Program-made: the position numbers and the translations under genes
From: Azonexaceae bacterium
GTDB lineage: Bacteria > Pseudomonadota > Gammaproteobacteria > Burkholderiales > Rhodocyclaceae
DNA: 64,000 bases
Direction: 5' to 3'
NCBI GenBank assembly: GCA_013335535.1
Contig: JAAXVL010000001.1
Coordinates: forward strand, 451,764-515,763
The notes under the pieces: model-generated
Databases searched by the model: none
What the model was told of the DNA's origin: nothing
What the model saw: only the letters and a program-made list of their open reading frames with translations
In this document: positions 18,702 through 27,464 of the stretch, in pieces
Layout of the letters: each line of letters starts with the position of its first letter
Numbering within the stretch: the first letter of the stretch is position 1

Positions 18702-19349
18702 ATGAAGGATGCTCGTCGCAGTTTCGTCGGTTCCGTTTTTGCCCTGTTTTTCGGGTTGACCGTGGCAATGCCCAGTTTTGCCCAGGGCGCCGCCTTTACG
18801 CCGATCAGCCCGGCCCAGCCGACTGAGGATGCCGCCAAGATCGAAGTGCTCGAATTTTTCAGCTATGGCTGCCCGCATTGCGCTGACTTCAACCCGCTGC
18901 TGACCGCCTGGACGGCCAAACTGCCGGCGGACGTGGTCGTCAAGAAAGTGCCGATCACCTTCGGTCGTGCGGCCTGGGCCAATATCGCCAAGCTCTATTA
19001 CACGCTGGAAGTCACCGGCGACCTGCATCGTCTCGAGGCCGACGTATTCCGGGCCATTCATGGCGAGCGCGCCAATCTGTTCGACGAAAAAACGCTGACC
19101 GAATGGGTGGTCAAGAAGGGCGTCGATGCCAAGAAATTTGGCGAGACCTTCAACTCCTTCGGTGTCATGAGCAAGGTCAAGCGTGGTGACCAGATGGCGC
19201 AGGCCTACAAGATCACGGGTGTGCCGGCGCTGGCCGTCGAAGGCAAGTTCCTGATCGGCGACATGGGCTTCAACGAAAAGCTGGCCGTGGCCGACAAACT
19301 GATCGCCCAGGCGCGCAGCGAGAAAGCCAAGGGCGCCGGCAAGAAATAA
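18702..19349 (+). CDS. dsbA: Thiol:disulfide interchange protein DsbA
   Basis: 215 aa. Periplasmic oxidase that introduces disulfides into exported proteins. The thioredoxin-fold active site CPHC lies in FFSYGCPHCADF (about residues 50-61), with a cis-proline in ITGVPAL. A perfect AAGGAG precedes ATG 18702. The signal peptide (about 1-27, cleavage after SFA) is unusual: its hydrophobic core FALFFGLTVAM is encoded by repeat copy R3. Exported cytochromes and Nap proteins in the window are plausible clients. The SDR gene follows with no gap. Confidence 0.95.
   Translation: MKDARRSFVGSVFALFFGLTVAMPSFAQGAAFTPISPAQPTEDAAKIEVLEFFSYGCPHCADFNPLLTAWTAKLPADVVVKKVPITFGRAAWANIAKLYYTLEVTGDLHRLEADVFRAIHGERANLFDEKTLTEWVVKKGVDAKKFGETFNSFGVMSKVKRGDQMAQAYKITGVPALAVEGKFLIGDMGFNEKLAVADKLIAQARSEKAKGAGKK
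18731..18768 (-). repeat. Dispersed repeat copy R3 (in frame in the dsbA signal peptide)
   Basis: Reverse orientation: TTGCCACGGTCAACCCG then A-rich and GGGCAAAAACGG when read on the minus strand. On the coding strand it gives the peptide F-A-L-F-F-G-L-T-V-A, the same frame as the copies in hemW, clsB and pelA. Confidence 0.75.
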
Positions 19350-20120
19350 TTGACGCTTAAAGTCTTCATCACGGGCGCCTCGTCGGGAATCGGCGAGGCG
19401 CTTGCCGTTTACTACGCCGTACAGGGCGCCATGCTCGGACTGGCGGCGCGGCGCAGTGAATTTCTGGACGCCTTGAACCAGCGGCTGGGCGGCCGCCATG
19501 CCTGCTATGCGCTCGATGTCAGCGATGCGCCGGCCCTGCATGCCGCCGCTACCGATTTCATCGCCCGTTTTGGCGCGCCGGACATCATCATCGCCAATGC
19601 CGGCGTTTCGGCCGGCACGTTGACCGAATACGAAGAGGATCTCGATGTCTTCCGCCGCGTCATGGACACCAACGTTTTCGGCATGGCGGCAACCTTTGCG
19701 CCATTCATTCCGGCCATGAAAGCGGCCGGCGGTGAAAAACGCCTGGTCGGCATCGCTTCGGTGGCCGGCATCCGCGGCCTGCCGGGTGCCGAGGCGTATT
19801 CGGCCTCGAAAGCGGCGGCCATTGCCTATCTGGAGAGCCTGCGGCTCGAAATGCGGCCGTACGGCATCAAGGTCGTCACCATTGCGCCGGGTTATATCGA
19901 AACGCCGATGACTGAGATCAATCCCTACAAAATGCCGTTTTTGCTGCCGGTCGATCAGGCCGCCTCGCGTTTTGCCGCCGTGATCGCACGGGGCACAAGC
20001 TACGCGGTCATTCCGTGGCCGATGGGCGTAGTCGCCAAAATCCTGCGCGCCCTGCCCAACTGGCTGTACGACCGCCTGTTCACAAGCGCCCCGCGCAAGC
20101 CGCGCGGCTTGCTAAAATAG
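19350..20120 (+). CDS. Short-chain dehydrogenase/reductase (SDR) family oxidoreductase
   Basis: 256 aa. Classical SDR: NAD(P)-binding TGASSGIGEAL at 8-18, NAG in the central ANAGVSAG, catalytic Ser in GIASVAG and YSASK (Tyr-x3-Lys). Substrate cannot be read from sequence. The start is TTG 19350, directly after the dsbA stop with zero spacing; no other start fits the conserved N-terminus. A hydrophobic C-terminal segment ending in a basic tail may associate with membrane. It is followed after 4 bp by thiS. Confidence 0.88.
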   Translation: MTLKVFITGASSGIGEALAVYYAVQGAMLGLAARRSEFLDALNQRLGGRHACYALDVSDAPALHAAATDFIARFGAPDIIIANAGVSAGTLTEYEEDLDVFRRVMDTNVFGMAATFAPFIPAMKAAGGEKRLVGIASVAGIRGLPGAEAYSASKAAAIAYLESLRLEMRPYGIKVVTIAPGYIETPMTEINPYKMPFLLPVDQAASRFAAVIARGTSYAVIPWPMGVVAKILRALPNWLYDRLFTSAPRKPRGLLK

Positions 20121-20124
20121 CCCG

Positions 20125-20328
20125 ATGCTAGAACTCAAGATCAATGGCGAAGCCCGCCAGTTTTCCGACGCGCTGACCGTGACTGGCTTGATAGAGCAAC
20201 TCGGCTACACCGGCAAGCGTATCGCCGTCGAACGCAACGGCGAAATTGTCCCCAAGAGCCAGCACGCCACGACGGCGCTGGTGTCGGGCGACCAACTTGA
20301 AATCGTCGTCGCCGTCGGCGGCGGCTAA
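20125..20328 (+). CDS. thiS: Sulfur carrier protein ThiS
   Basis: 67 aa with the ubiquitin-like fold pattern and the essential C-terminal GGG/GG tail (VAVGGG) that is adenylylated and converted to a thiocarboxylate. It donates sulfur to ThiG for the thiazole moiety of thiamin. Twelve bp before thiG; no thiF, thiH or thiO is in the window. Confidence 0.93.
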   Translation: MLELKINGEARQFSDALTVTGLIEQLGYTGKRIAVERNGEIVPKSQHATTALVSGDQLEIVVAVGGG

Positions 20329-20340
20329 GGAGACTGCTCC

Positions 20341-21123
20341 ATGCATCAACTGACCATCGCCGGCAAGGCGTATCGTTCCCGTTTGCTGGTTGGCACCGGC
20401 AAATACAAGGATTTCACCGAAACGCGCGCCGCCATCGACGCCTCGGGGGCAGAGATCGTCACCGTGGCGATTCGCCGCGTGAATATCGGCCAGGATCCGA
20501 GCCAGCCCAATCTGCTCGACGCCCTGCCGCCCTCGCAATTCACCATTCTGCCCAACACCGCCGGCTGCTATAACGCCGACGATGCCGTGCGCACCCTGCG
20601 TCTGGCCCGCGAACTGCTGGACGGCCACCCGCTGTGCAAGCTCGAAGTGCTCGGCGATCCGACCAGCCTCTTCCCGAACATGCCGGAAACGCTGAAGGCC
20701 GCTGAGACCTTGGTCAAGGACGGATTTCACGTCATGGTCTACTGCTCGGATGACCCGATCCAGGCCAAAATGCTCGAAGAAATCGGTTGCGTCGCGGTCA
20801 TGCCGTTGGCTTCGCTGATCGGCTCCGGCATGGGCATCCTCAATCCGTGGAACCTGCGCCTGATCATCGACAACGCCAAGGTGCCGGTGATCGTCGATGC
20901 CGGCGTCGGCACGGCGTCGGATGCCGCTATCGCCATGGAACTCGGCTGCGATGGCGTGTTGATGAACACCGCCATTGCGCATGCAAAAAATCCCGTTCTC
21001 ATGGCCAGCGCCATGAAGAAGGGCGTCGAAGCGGGCCGCGAGGCTTTTCTGGCCGGCCGCATGCCGCGCAAACTCTACTCGGCCGACCCGTCGTCGCCGA
21101 CTTCCGGATTGATCGGCTCATGA
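20341..21123 (+). CDS. thiG: Thiazole synthase ThiG
   Basis: 260 aa. Forms the thiamin thiazole phosphate from DXP, ThiS-thiocarboxylate and dehydroglycine. Start [22 protein letters not shown], then [27 protein letters not shown] and the phosphate-binding [20 protein letters not shown] are characteristic. The Schiff-base lysine is probably that in LEVLGD's preceding K. ATGA overlap with trmB shows tight coupling. A ribosome site (AAGGAG at 20327-20332) precedes the ATG. Confidence 0.96.
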   Translation: MHQLTIAGKAYRSRLLVGTGKYKDFTETRAAIDASGAEIVTVAIRRVNIGQDPSQPNLLDALPPSQFTILPNTAGCYNADDAVRTLRLARELLDGHPLCKLEVLGDPTSLFPNMPETLKAAETLVKDGFHVMVYCSDDPIQAKMLEEIGCVAVMPLASLIGSGMGILNPWNLRLIIDNAKVPVIVDAGVGTASDAAIAMELGCDGVLMNTAIAHAKNPVLMASAMKKGVEAGREAFLAGRMPRKLYSADPSSPTSGLIGS

Positions 21124-21851
21124 GCGATACCCCCCTGATTCAACCCGCCGCTGTCGGCGAGGGCGTCTACGAAGAAGGCCGTGAAGGCTACGGCCACATC
21201 AAGAGCTACGTCCGCCGGGCCGGGCGCATGTCGTCGGCGCAGGAAAACTACTACGCCGAGATGATGCCGAAGATCGGCGTCGTCTACGCCCCGCAGCAAA
21301 TCGACCTCGCCACGGTCTACGGCCGAAATGCTCCGAAAATCCTCGAAATCGGCACCGGTATGGGCGAAACCACGGCCAAGATTGCCGATGCCAATCGAGA
21401 CAACGATTATCTTGGCGTCGAAGTGCACGTGCCGGGCGTCGGAGCCCTGTGCAAGCAGATCGCCGAACGCGAACTAAGCAACCTGCGCATCTGCCAGCAC
21501 GATGCCGTTGAAGTCGTCCGCGACATGCTGCCCGAAGCGTCGCTCGATGGCGTCCATGTCTTCTTTCCTGACCCGTGGCACAAGGCGCGCCACAACAAGC
21601 GTCGGCTGATCCAGTCGCCGTTCGTCGCGCTACTCGCTTCGCGCCTCAAGCCGGGCGGCTATTTCCATTGCGCCACCGACTGGGAAGAGTATGCCCACCA
21701 GATGCTGGAAGTGCTCTCGGCCGAACCGACTCTGGCCAACAGTGCCGATGGCTTTGCGCCACGCCCGGATTATCGCCCGCTGACGAAATTCGAGAACCGC
21801 GGGATTCGTCTCGGTCATGGCGTCTGGGACGTGATTTTCCGCAAAAAATAG
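21120..21851 (+). CDS. trmB: tRNA (guanine-N7-)-methyltransferase
   Basis: 243 aa. Adds m7G46 to tRNA using SAM. Motif [12 protein letters not shown], a VEVHVPGVG segment, the TrmB signature [16 protein letters not shown], and a C-terminal TKFENRG (TxFE-R-G motif). The open frame extends upstream into thiG, but ATG 21120 overlapping the thiG stop is the natural start. The thiS-thiG-trmB order suggests one transcript. Confidence 0.95.
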   Translation: MSDTPLIQPAAVGEGVYEEGREGYGHIKSYVRRAGRMSSAQENYYAEMMPKIGVVYAPQQIDLATVYGRNAPKILEIGTGMGETTAKIADANRDNDYLGVEVHVPGVGALCKQIAERELSNLRICQHDAVEVVRDMLPEASLDGVHVFFPDPWHKARHNKRRLIQSPFVALLASRLKPGGYFHCATDWEEYAHQMLEVLSAEPTLANSADGFAPRPDYRPLTKFENRGIRLGHGVWDVIFRKK

Positions 21852-21915
21852 CTGTCAGATTGACGATGCCTGAGTAGAATGACAATCAGAATTTGTCAGA
21901 AAATATGAGGAAACC

Positions 21916-22536
21916 ATGAAAAAAATGAAATTTACTCCTGGCGCTATATTGCTCCCCCTCTTGGCGATTGCGCTGTCTTCTGCCCCTGCTCTTGCTGCCG
22001 ATCGCTCCGGCAAGGAAGTCGTCGATACGGTCTGTGCCGCCTGTCATACAACCGGCAAGGATGGCGCCCCCAAAATCGGCGATCAGGCCGCTTGGGCACA
22101 ACGTGCTTCGAAGGGGCTGGACAAGTTGACCGAGAACGCCATTTCCGGTGTCCGTAACATGCCGGCCCACGGCGGCCAGGCGGCATTGACCGATCTCGAG
22201 ATGACCCGTGCTGTCGGGTACATGGTCAGTGGCGGCAAGGCTACCGACGCGAAGAAGGCCGCCAAGCCCTCAAGCTCGCGTACCGGCGAACAGGTGGTGC
22301 AGCAACGCTGTCAGGAATGTCACGCAACCGGCAAGCAGGGCGCGCCGAAACTCGGTGACATGAACGACTGGAAACCGCGTTTGCAAAAGGGCGTAGATCC
22401 GCTGATCAAGTCGGCCATCGGTGGTCACAACTCGATGCCGGCCCGCGGTGGTCTGGCCAATCTGAGCGACGCCGAAATGAAGGCGGCTGTCGAGTACATG
22501 GTCAGCAAGACGGGTGGCGCTGCCACCAGCAAGTAG
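21916..22536 (+). CDS. Periplasmic diheme cytochrome c (two c5-type domains)
   Basis: 206 aa. Signal peptide (about 1-27, cleavage after ALA), then two tandem cytochrome c5-type domains with haem sites CAACH (near 42) and CQECH (near 134). Each has a following GAPKI/L-GD segment and a distal Met region (NMPAHGG and SMPARGG). The halves are similar to each other and to the monoheme protein at 3200-3643, pointing to internal duplication. AGGAAA precedes the ATG; a candidate promoter CTGTCA-17 bp-TAGAAT lies at 21852-21880; a strong terminator follows. It is probably a periplasmic electron carrier. Confidence 0.88.
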   Translation: MKKMKFTPGAILLPLLAIALSSAPALAADRSGKEVVDTVCAACHTTGKDGAPKIGDQAAWAQRASKGLDKLTENAISGVRNMPAHGGQAALTDLEMTRAVGYMVSGGKATDAKKAAKPSSSRTGEQVVQQRCQECHATGKQGAPKLGDMNDWKPRLQKGVDPLIKSAIGGHNSMPARGGLANLSDAEMKAAVEYMVSKTGGAATSK

Positions 22537-22570
22537 TTTGTAGCGGCCTGCGGGCCGTGCAATCGGCGAA

Positions 22571-22605
22571 ATGCCGGCATCCGACGATGCCGGCATTTTT
22601 ATTTT
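22571..22605 (+). terminator. Terminator of the diheme cytochrome gene
   Basis: ATGCCGGCAT occurs twice (22571-22580 and 22587-22596); each is self-palindromic, giving a perfect 10-bp stem with a 6-nt loop followed by a T-rich run. Confidence 0.85.
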
Positions 22606-22739
22606 AGGCGTGGCAAGACGACCGCCTGCTCAGGCATTCGGCCTTACGCAACGGAACGCTCGTCCTCGGCTCGCCATGCGCCAACGTTGGCGGGCTGTTA
22701 AACTCTCGCGCCTTAATGACAGCAAACCGGGAATGATTC

Positions 22740-23657
22740 ATGTGGTTCCGTAATCTCCAGCTTTACCGCCTGCCGACGCCATGGAGTGTCGATCTCGCCA
22801 AGTTTGAAGAACAATTGGGCCGTGGCCCCTTCGTGAAGTGCCCGAGCAACCAGCCGATGAGCCGGGGCTGGGTGTCGCCGCGCCGCGACGGCGCATTGGT
22901 CTATTCGCTGGGCCAGCAATGGATGATCGCTCTGAGCGTCGAGCAGCGCCTGTTGCCGTCGTCGGTGGTCAATGACGAGGTCAAGGAGCGCGCCGAGCTG
23001 GTTGAAGCCCAGCAGGGCTATGCGCCGGGCCGCAAGCAGCTCAAGGAATTGCGCGAACGCGTTACCGAAGAGCTCATGCCGCGTGCCTTCACCCGCCGCC
23101 GTACAACCTACGTCTGGCTTGATCCGAAAAACGGCTGGTTCTGCGTCGATGCCGGTAGCCCGGCCAAAGCCGAAGAGGTCATTGAGCATCTGCGTCACTG
23201 CCTCGATGACTTCCCGCTGACCATGCTGCACACCCAGGTTTCGCCGCAAGCGGCGATGGCCGACTGGCTGGCGGGCGGCGACGCCCCGGCCGGCTTCACC
23301 ATCGACCGCGATTGCGAATTGAAAGCGGCTGGCGAGGAAAAGGCAGCCGTGCGCTACGTTCGTCACCCGCTCGATGGCGACGAGATCAGCGGCGAGATCA
23401 AGGCCCACCTAGCCGCCGGCAAGATGCCGACCAAGCTGGCCTTGACTTGGGATGACCGCATCTCCTTCGTCCTCGGCGAAAAGCTCGAGATCAAGCGCCT
23501 CGCCTTCCTCGACCTGCTTAAGGAAGAGGCCGAGAAATCAGCCGAACACGCTGACGAGCAATTTGACGCCGATTTTGCGCTGATGACCGGCGAGCTGTCG
23601 CGTTTTCTGCCGCAATTGCTCGAAGCCCTCGGCGGAGAGGTTGTCGAGGCAAAATGA
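22740..23657 (+). CDS. rdgC: Recombination-associated protein RdgC
   Basis: 305 aa. RdgC forms a DNA-encircling dimer that modulates RecA. Recognised by the N-terminal MWFRNLQLYRL, the PMSRGWVSPR segment, the EELMPRAFTRRRTTYVWLD block and an acidic C-terminus. No catalytic motif is expected. The stop overlaps the ychJ start (ATGA). Confidence 0.94.
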   Translation: MWFRNLQLYRLPTPWSVDLAKFEEQLGRGPFVKCPSNQPMSRGWVSPRRDGALVYSLGQQWMIALSVEQRLLPSSVVNDEVKERAELVEAQQGYAPGRKQLKELRERVTEELMPRAFTRRRTTYVWLDPKNGWFCVDAGSPAKAEEVIEHLRHCLDDFPLTMLHTQVSPQAAMADWLAGGDAPAGFTIDRDCELKAAGEEKAAVRYVRHPLDGDEISGEIKAHLAAGKMPTKLALTWDDRISFVLGEKLEIKRLAFLDLLKEEAEKSAEHADEQFDADFALMTGELSRFLPQLLEALGGEVVEAK

Positions 23658-24046
23658 AGACGAGCGACGCCTGCCCCTGTGGCAGCGGCAGGCGTTATGC
23701 CGAATGCTGCGGTCAACTACATATTTCGGCCAAAAATAACATGACGCCCGAGGCGCTCATGCGTTCGCGCTACAGCGCCTACGTGCTGAAGTTGGCCGAT
23801 TACCTGCTGGCCAGCTGGCATCCATCGACCCGGCCGGCCAGCATGGACCTGGCCGAGGACGACGGCACCAAATGGCTCGGGCTGGAGATCAAACGCTGCC
23901 AGCAGCAGGATGAAAATCACGCCACGGTCGAATTCGTCGCCCGCTACCGCATCGACGGGCGCGGCCACCGCCTGCATGAACTGAGCCGCTTCGTCCGCGA
24001 AGACGGCCGCTGGTTCTATGTCGATGGCGATATCGATCCTGTCTAG
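23654..24046 (+). CDS. ychJ: YchJ family protein with SEC-C zinc motif
   Basis: 130 aa. N-terminal SEC-C metal-binding motif CPCGSGRRYAECCG (residues 8-21), then the YchJ core with ALMRSRYSAYV, LLASWHPSTRP, WLGLEI and a C-terminal FVREDGRWFYVDGD. The family adopts an NTF2-like fold; function is unknown. Coupled to rdgC by a 4-nt overlap. Confidence 0.88.
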   Translation: MKTSDACPCGSGRRYAECCGQLHISAKNNMTPEALMRSRYSAYVLKLADYLLASWHPSTRPASMDLAEDDGTKWLGLEIKRCQQQDENHATVEFVARYRIDGRGHRLHELSRFVREDGRWFYVDGDIDPV

Positions 24047-24092
24047 ACAGGACTATTTGGGCCTTGTCGCCCCTTACTGAAGAAAAGTACCC

Positions 24093-25772
24093 ATGATCAT
24101 CCTCAAGAACGTCACCCTGCGCCGCAGCTCGAAAGTGCTGCTCGACAAGGCCTCCGTCACCATCAACCCCGGTGAAAAGGTCGGTCTGGTCGGCCGCAAC
24201 GGTGCCGGCAAATCGACGCTGTTCGCGCTGCTCAATGGCACGCTGCATGAGGATGGCGGCGACTATTCGATTCCCAAGCAATGGCAGATGGGCCAGGTGG
24301 CGCAGGACATGCCGGAAACAGAGCAAAGCGCGACCGACTTCGTCATCGACGGCGACACCAAGCTGCTCGCCGCCCGCAACGAGGTGCACGACGCCGAAGC
24401 CAGCGATGACGGCATGCGCATGGCTGAGGCATACATGGCGCTAAACGACGCCGGCGAGCACGATGCCGAAGCGCGCGCCCAGTCGCTGATTCTTGGCCTC
24501 GGCTTCAAGGTTGCAGAGCTGCACAACCCGGTCAACAGCTTCTCGGGCGGTTGGCGCATGCGCCTGCAACTGGCCCGCGCCCTGATGTGCCCGTCCGACA
24601 TCCTGCTCCTCGACGAACCGACCAATCACTTGGACTTGGACGCCCTGGTCTGGCTCGAAGCCTGGCTTAAGCGTTACCAGGGTACGCTGGTCATGATCAG
24701 CCACGACCGTGAATTCCTCGACGCCATCACCCAGGTCACGCTGCACATCGACAACGCCAAGCTGGTCCGCTACGGCGGTAACTACAGCAAGTTCGAAGAC
24801 ATGCGCGCCGAGCAGATGCTGCTCCAACAGGCAACGATGGCCAAGCAGGCCGAGAAGATCGCCCATCTGCAATCCTTCATCAACCGCTTCAAGGCCAAGG
24901 CCAGCAAGGCCAAGCAGGCACAGAGCCGGGTCAAGGCGCTCGACCGCATGGAAAAGATCGCGCCGGTGCTGGCCGATGCCGAATTCACTTTCGAGTTCCA
25001 GGAACCGCAGAACCTGCCCAACCCTATGCTGTCGATGATGGACGTCACCATCGGCTACCCGCCGGCCGAAGAAGCGCCGGCTGGCACGCCGCCGACAGTC
25101 ATCGTACGCGGCATCAACCGTTCGGTCATGGCCGGCCAGCGCATCGGCATCCTGGGCGCCAACGGCCAGGGCAAGTCCACCCTTGTCAAGACCATCGCCC
25201 GCGACCTCAACGCGATCAGCGGCGACGTCACCGAGGGTAAGGGCCTCAACATCGGCTACTTCGCCCAGCAGGAACTCGACGTGCTGCGCCCGCAGGACAC
25301 CCCGCTCGAACACATGGTACGACTGGCCAAGGAAGCCATCGCCGCCGGTCGCAGCAATGTGCCGGGTCGCGAGCAGGAATTGCGCAACTTCCTCGGCACT
25401 TTCAATTTTGGCGGCGAGATGGTCAAGCAGCCGGTCGGCACCATGAGCGGCGGCGAAAAAGCCAGGCTGGTGCTGTGCATGATCGTCTGGCAACGCCCCA
25501 ACCTGCTGCTGCTCGACGAACCGACCAACCACCTCGACCTCAACACCCGCGAAGCGCTGGCTGTCGCCCTCAACGAGTTCGAAGGCACCGTCATGCTGGT
25601 CAGCCACGACCGCGCCCTGCTGCGTTCGGTCTGCGACGAATTCTGGCTGGTCTCCAAGGGCGGCGTGGCGCCGTTCGATGGCGATCTGGAAGATTACCAG
25701 CGCTACCTGCTCGACGAAGCCAAGCGCGTTCGCGAAGAGGCGTCGGCGGCGCAGAAGAAGCTGGCAGCCTGA
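24093..25772 (+). CDS. ABC-F ATPase of the YheS type
   Basis: 559 aa with two complete ATPase cassettes and no membrane domain, as expected for ABC-F ribosome-associated factors. Walker A GRNGAGKST and GANGQGKST, signatures FSGGWRMRLQLA and MSGGEKARLVL, Walker B LLLDEPTNHLDL in both halves, and an interdomain linker with KAKASKAKQAQSRVKALDRME. Similarity to E. coli YheS is strong along the first cassette and the linker. The short linker lacks the extended arms of antibiotic-resistance ABC-F members, so a housekeeping translation role is more likely. Confidence 0.9.
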   Translation: MIILKNVTLRRSSKVLLDKASVTINPGEKVGLVGRNGAGKSTLFALLNGTLHEDGGDYSIPKQWQMGQVAQDMPETEQSATDFVIDGDTKLLAARNEVHDAEASDDGMRMAEAYMALNDAGEHDAEARAQSLILGLGFKVAELHNPVNSFSGGWRMRLQLARALMCPSDILLLDEPTNHLDLDALVWLEAWLKRYQGTLVMISHDREFLDAITQVTLHIDNAKLVRYGGNYSKFEDMRAEQMLLQQATMAKQAEKIAHLQSFINRFKAKASKAKQAQSRVKALDRMEKIAPVLADAEFTFEFQEPQNLPNPMLSMMDVTIGYPPAEEAPAGTPPTVIVRGINRSVMAGQRIGILGANGQGKSTLVKTIARDLNAISGDVTEGKGLNIGYFAQQELDVLRPQDTPLEHMVRLAKEAIAAGRSNVPGREQELRNFLGTFNFGGEMVKQPVGTMSGGEKARLVLCMIVWQRPNLLLLDEPTNHLDLNTREALAVALNEFEGTVMLVSHDRALLRSVCDEFWLVSKGGVAPFDGDLEDYQRYLLDEAKRVREEASAAQKKLAA

Positions 25773-25856
25773 CCAGCCGCCTTTCGCAAATATTCACAAT
25801 CCGCGTCATGTCGATGGATTAGGATCGTTCCGTCAAACTTTTTTGGAGGAACAATC

Positions 25857-26267
25857 ATGGGTCTTCTTGATTCCGTCGTCGGCGCTCTGGCCGGCGGGCA
25901 GTCCGGTGGCGACAACCCTTTGCTGAACATCGTCATGCAATTGGTCAATAACCCGCAGACCGGCGGATTGGGCGGCTTGCTCCAGTCTTTCCAGCAGGGT
26001 GGCCTGGGCGATGTGGTGAAGTCCTGGGTGTCGACCGGACAGAACCTGCCAATCTCGGCCGAGCAGATTCAGGCTGTTCTCGGTGGCGGCCAGTTGCAGA
26101 ATATCGCCGCCCAACTCGGCGTGTCGCCGGACCAGGCTTCAGGCAGCCTGGCCGATCTGTTGCCGCAGGTGGTCGACAAGCTGACGCCGAATGGTCAACT
26201 GCCGGAGGGTGGCGACTTGCTGGCGCAAGGCCTGGATATGCTGAAAAATGGTGGTTTGTTCAGTTAA
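25857..26267 (+). CDS. YidB/DUF937 family protein
   Basis: 136 aa, Gly/Gln/Leu-rich, with the DUF937 pattern: LLDSVVGALAGG start, a central SFQQGGLGDVVKSWVSTGQN, the helical ISAEQIQAVLG, and the final DLLPQVVDKLTPNGQLP. Function is unknown. A near-perfect GGAGGA ribosome site precedes the ATG. It is convergent with hemW, and the two TAA stops share TTAA (26264-26267). Its terminator lies inside hemW. Confidence 0.88.
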   Translation: MGLLDSVVGALAGGQSGGDNPLLNIVMQLVNNPQTGGLGGLLQSFQQGGLGDVVKSWVSTGQNLPISAEQIQAVLGGGQLQNIAAQLGVSPDQASGSLADLLPQVVDKLTPNGQLPEGGDLLAQGLDMLKNGGLFS

Positions 26268-27460
26268 AGAAAACGTTCGAGCAGAACGTTGAGAAAACGC
26301 CGACCCTTCGCGGTCGGCGCAATTTTTTCCGGACCGACATCGAGCAGGCCATCGGCTTCCGCCGCTTTCAGTTCCGACTGGATGCCGATCAGGGGTTGTG
26401 CCGTACGTGCTTCGAACAGCGAGGGATGAAATCCGTCAGCCAAACGTAGCGCGTTCATCATGAATTCGAAGGGCAGGCTCTTGGCCTCGACCTGCGTTTC
26501 TTCCTGCACGGCGTTGCCGCTGCGGATGTTGTCGAGGTAAGCCTTGGGGTGTTTCCAGCGCATCTGGCGCAGTACGCGGTCGTGCAGCGTGAGCTTGGAA
26601 TGGGCGCCGGCGCCGATGCCGAGATAATCGCCGAAGTACCAGTAATTCAGGTTGTGCTTGCACTGCTTGCCGCGCTGGGCGAAGGCCGAGGTTTCGTAAT
26701 TGCTGAAACCGGCCGCAGCCAGACGGGCCTCGATGCTCTCCTGCATGTCGGCGCAGATGTCGCCTTCGGGCAGTTCGGGCGGGAAGGCGGCGAAACGGGT
26801 GTTCGGCTCCAGCGTGAGCTGGTAGCAGGAGAGGTGCGAGGGCGAAAAGCTCAGTGCCGTTTCGACGTCGGTGAGCGCTTGCTCATGCGTCTGGCCAGGC
26901 AGGCCGTACATGAGGTCGAGATTGAACGAGTCGAAATGCTCGCCGGCCAGTTGCGCCGCGCGCTTCGCTTCGGCGGCGCCGTGGATGCGGCCGAGAGCCT
27001 TGAGATGATCATCGTTGAAGCTCTGAATGCCGAGGGACAGGCGATTGACGCCGGCCGAGCGGAAGCCCGCGAATTTCTCCGCCTCGACCGTGCCCGGATT
27101 AGCTTCAAGCGTGATCTCGGCGTCCGGCGCCAGCATGGCCAGTGCCCGGAAGGCAGCTATCAACTCGTCGATGGCCGCCGGCGAGAGCAGGCTGGGCGTG
27201 CCGCCGCCGAAGAAGACGCTGACCACCGGCCGACCCCAGATCAGCGGCAGGGCGGATTGCAGGTCGGCGATCAGGGCATCGACGTATTCACGCTCGGGGA
27301 TCGTGCCATTGGCCTCGTGCGAGTTGAAGTCGCAGTATGGGCACTTCTGCACGCACCACGGCACATGGACGTAAAGCGCGAGCGGCGGTGAAACACGGAA
27401 TTCCAGGTTTGCCACGGTCAACCGGGAATTTTGCCTAAAAATGGGAATCGTGCGCGCCAC
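26264..27460 (-). CDS. hemW: Heme chaperone HemW (radical SAM, oxygen-independent coproporphyrinogen oxidase-like)
   Basis: 398 aa from the GTG at 27460, four bases after the rdgB stop. The radical-SAM cluster motif is CVQKCPYC (C-x3-C-x2-C) within YVHVPWCVQKCPYCDFNSH; FFGGGTPSLL and LEANPGTVE follow. HemW is a haem-binding chaperone rather than a true oxidase. Compared with typical HemW, this frame has about 15 extra N-terminal residues encoded by repeat R4. A GTG at 27415, inside the repeat, would give a more usual N-terminus, so the start is uncertain. It is the last gene of the kinase/PP2C/rph/rdgB operon. Confidence 0.9.
   Translation of the reverse strand: MARTIPIFRQNSRLTVANLEFRVSPPLALYVHVPWCVQKCPYCDFNSHEANGTIPEREYVDALIADLQSALPLIWGRPVVSVFFGGGTPSLLSPAAIDELIAAFRALAMLAPDAEITLEANPGTVEAEKFAGFRSAGVNRLSLGIQSFNDDHLKALGRIHGAAEAKRAAQLAGEHFDSFNLDLMYGLPGQTHEQALTDVETALSFSPSHLSCYQLTLEPNTRFAAFPPELPEGDICADMQESIEARLAAAGFSNYETSAFAQRGKQCKHNLNYWYFGDYLGIGAGAHSKLTLHDRVLRQMRWKHPKAYLDNIRSGNAVQEETQVEAKSLPFEFMMNALRLADGFHPSLFEARTAQPLIGIQSELKAAEADGLLDVGPEKIAPTAKGRRFLNVLLERFL
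26298..26328 (+). terminator. Terminator of the YidB-like gene, inside the hemW 3' end
   Basis: CGCCGACC (26298-26305) and GGTCGGCG (26312-26319) form a perfect 8-bp stem with a 6-nt loop, then six T (26323-26328). It lies in the last 65 bp of the convergent hemW coding region. Confidence 0.75.
27409..27448 (+). repeat. Dispersed repeat copy R4 (hemW N-terminus)
   Basis: TTGCCACGGTCAACCGGG followed by AATTTTGCCTAAAAATGG. On the hemW strand it gives I-F-R-Q-N-S-R-L-T-V-A, the same frame as the copies in dsbA, clsB and pelA. It may instead be partly 5' leader if hemW starts at the internal GTG. Confidence 0.85.
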
Positions 27461-27464
27461 TGAA

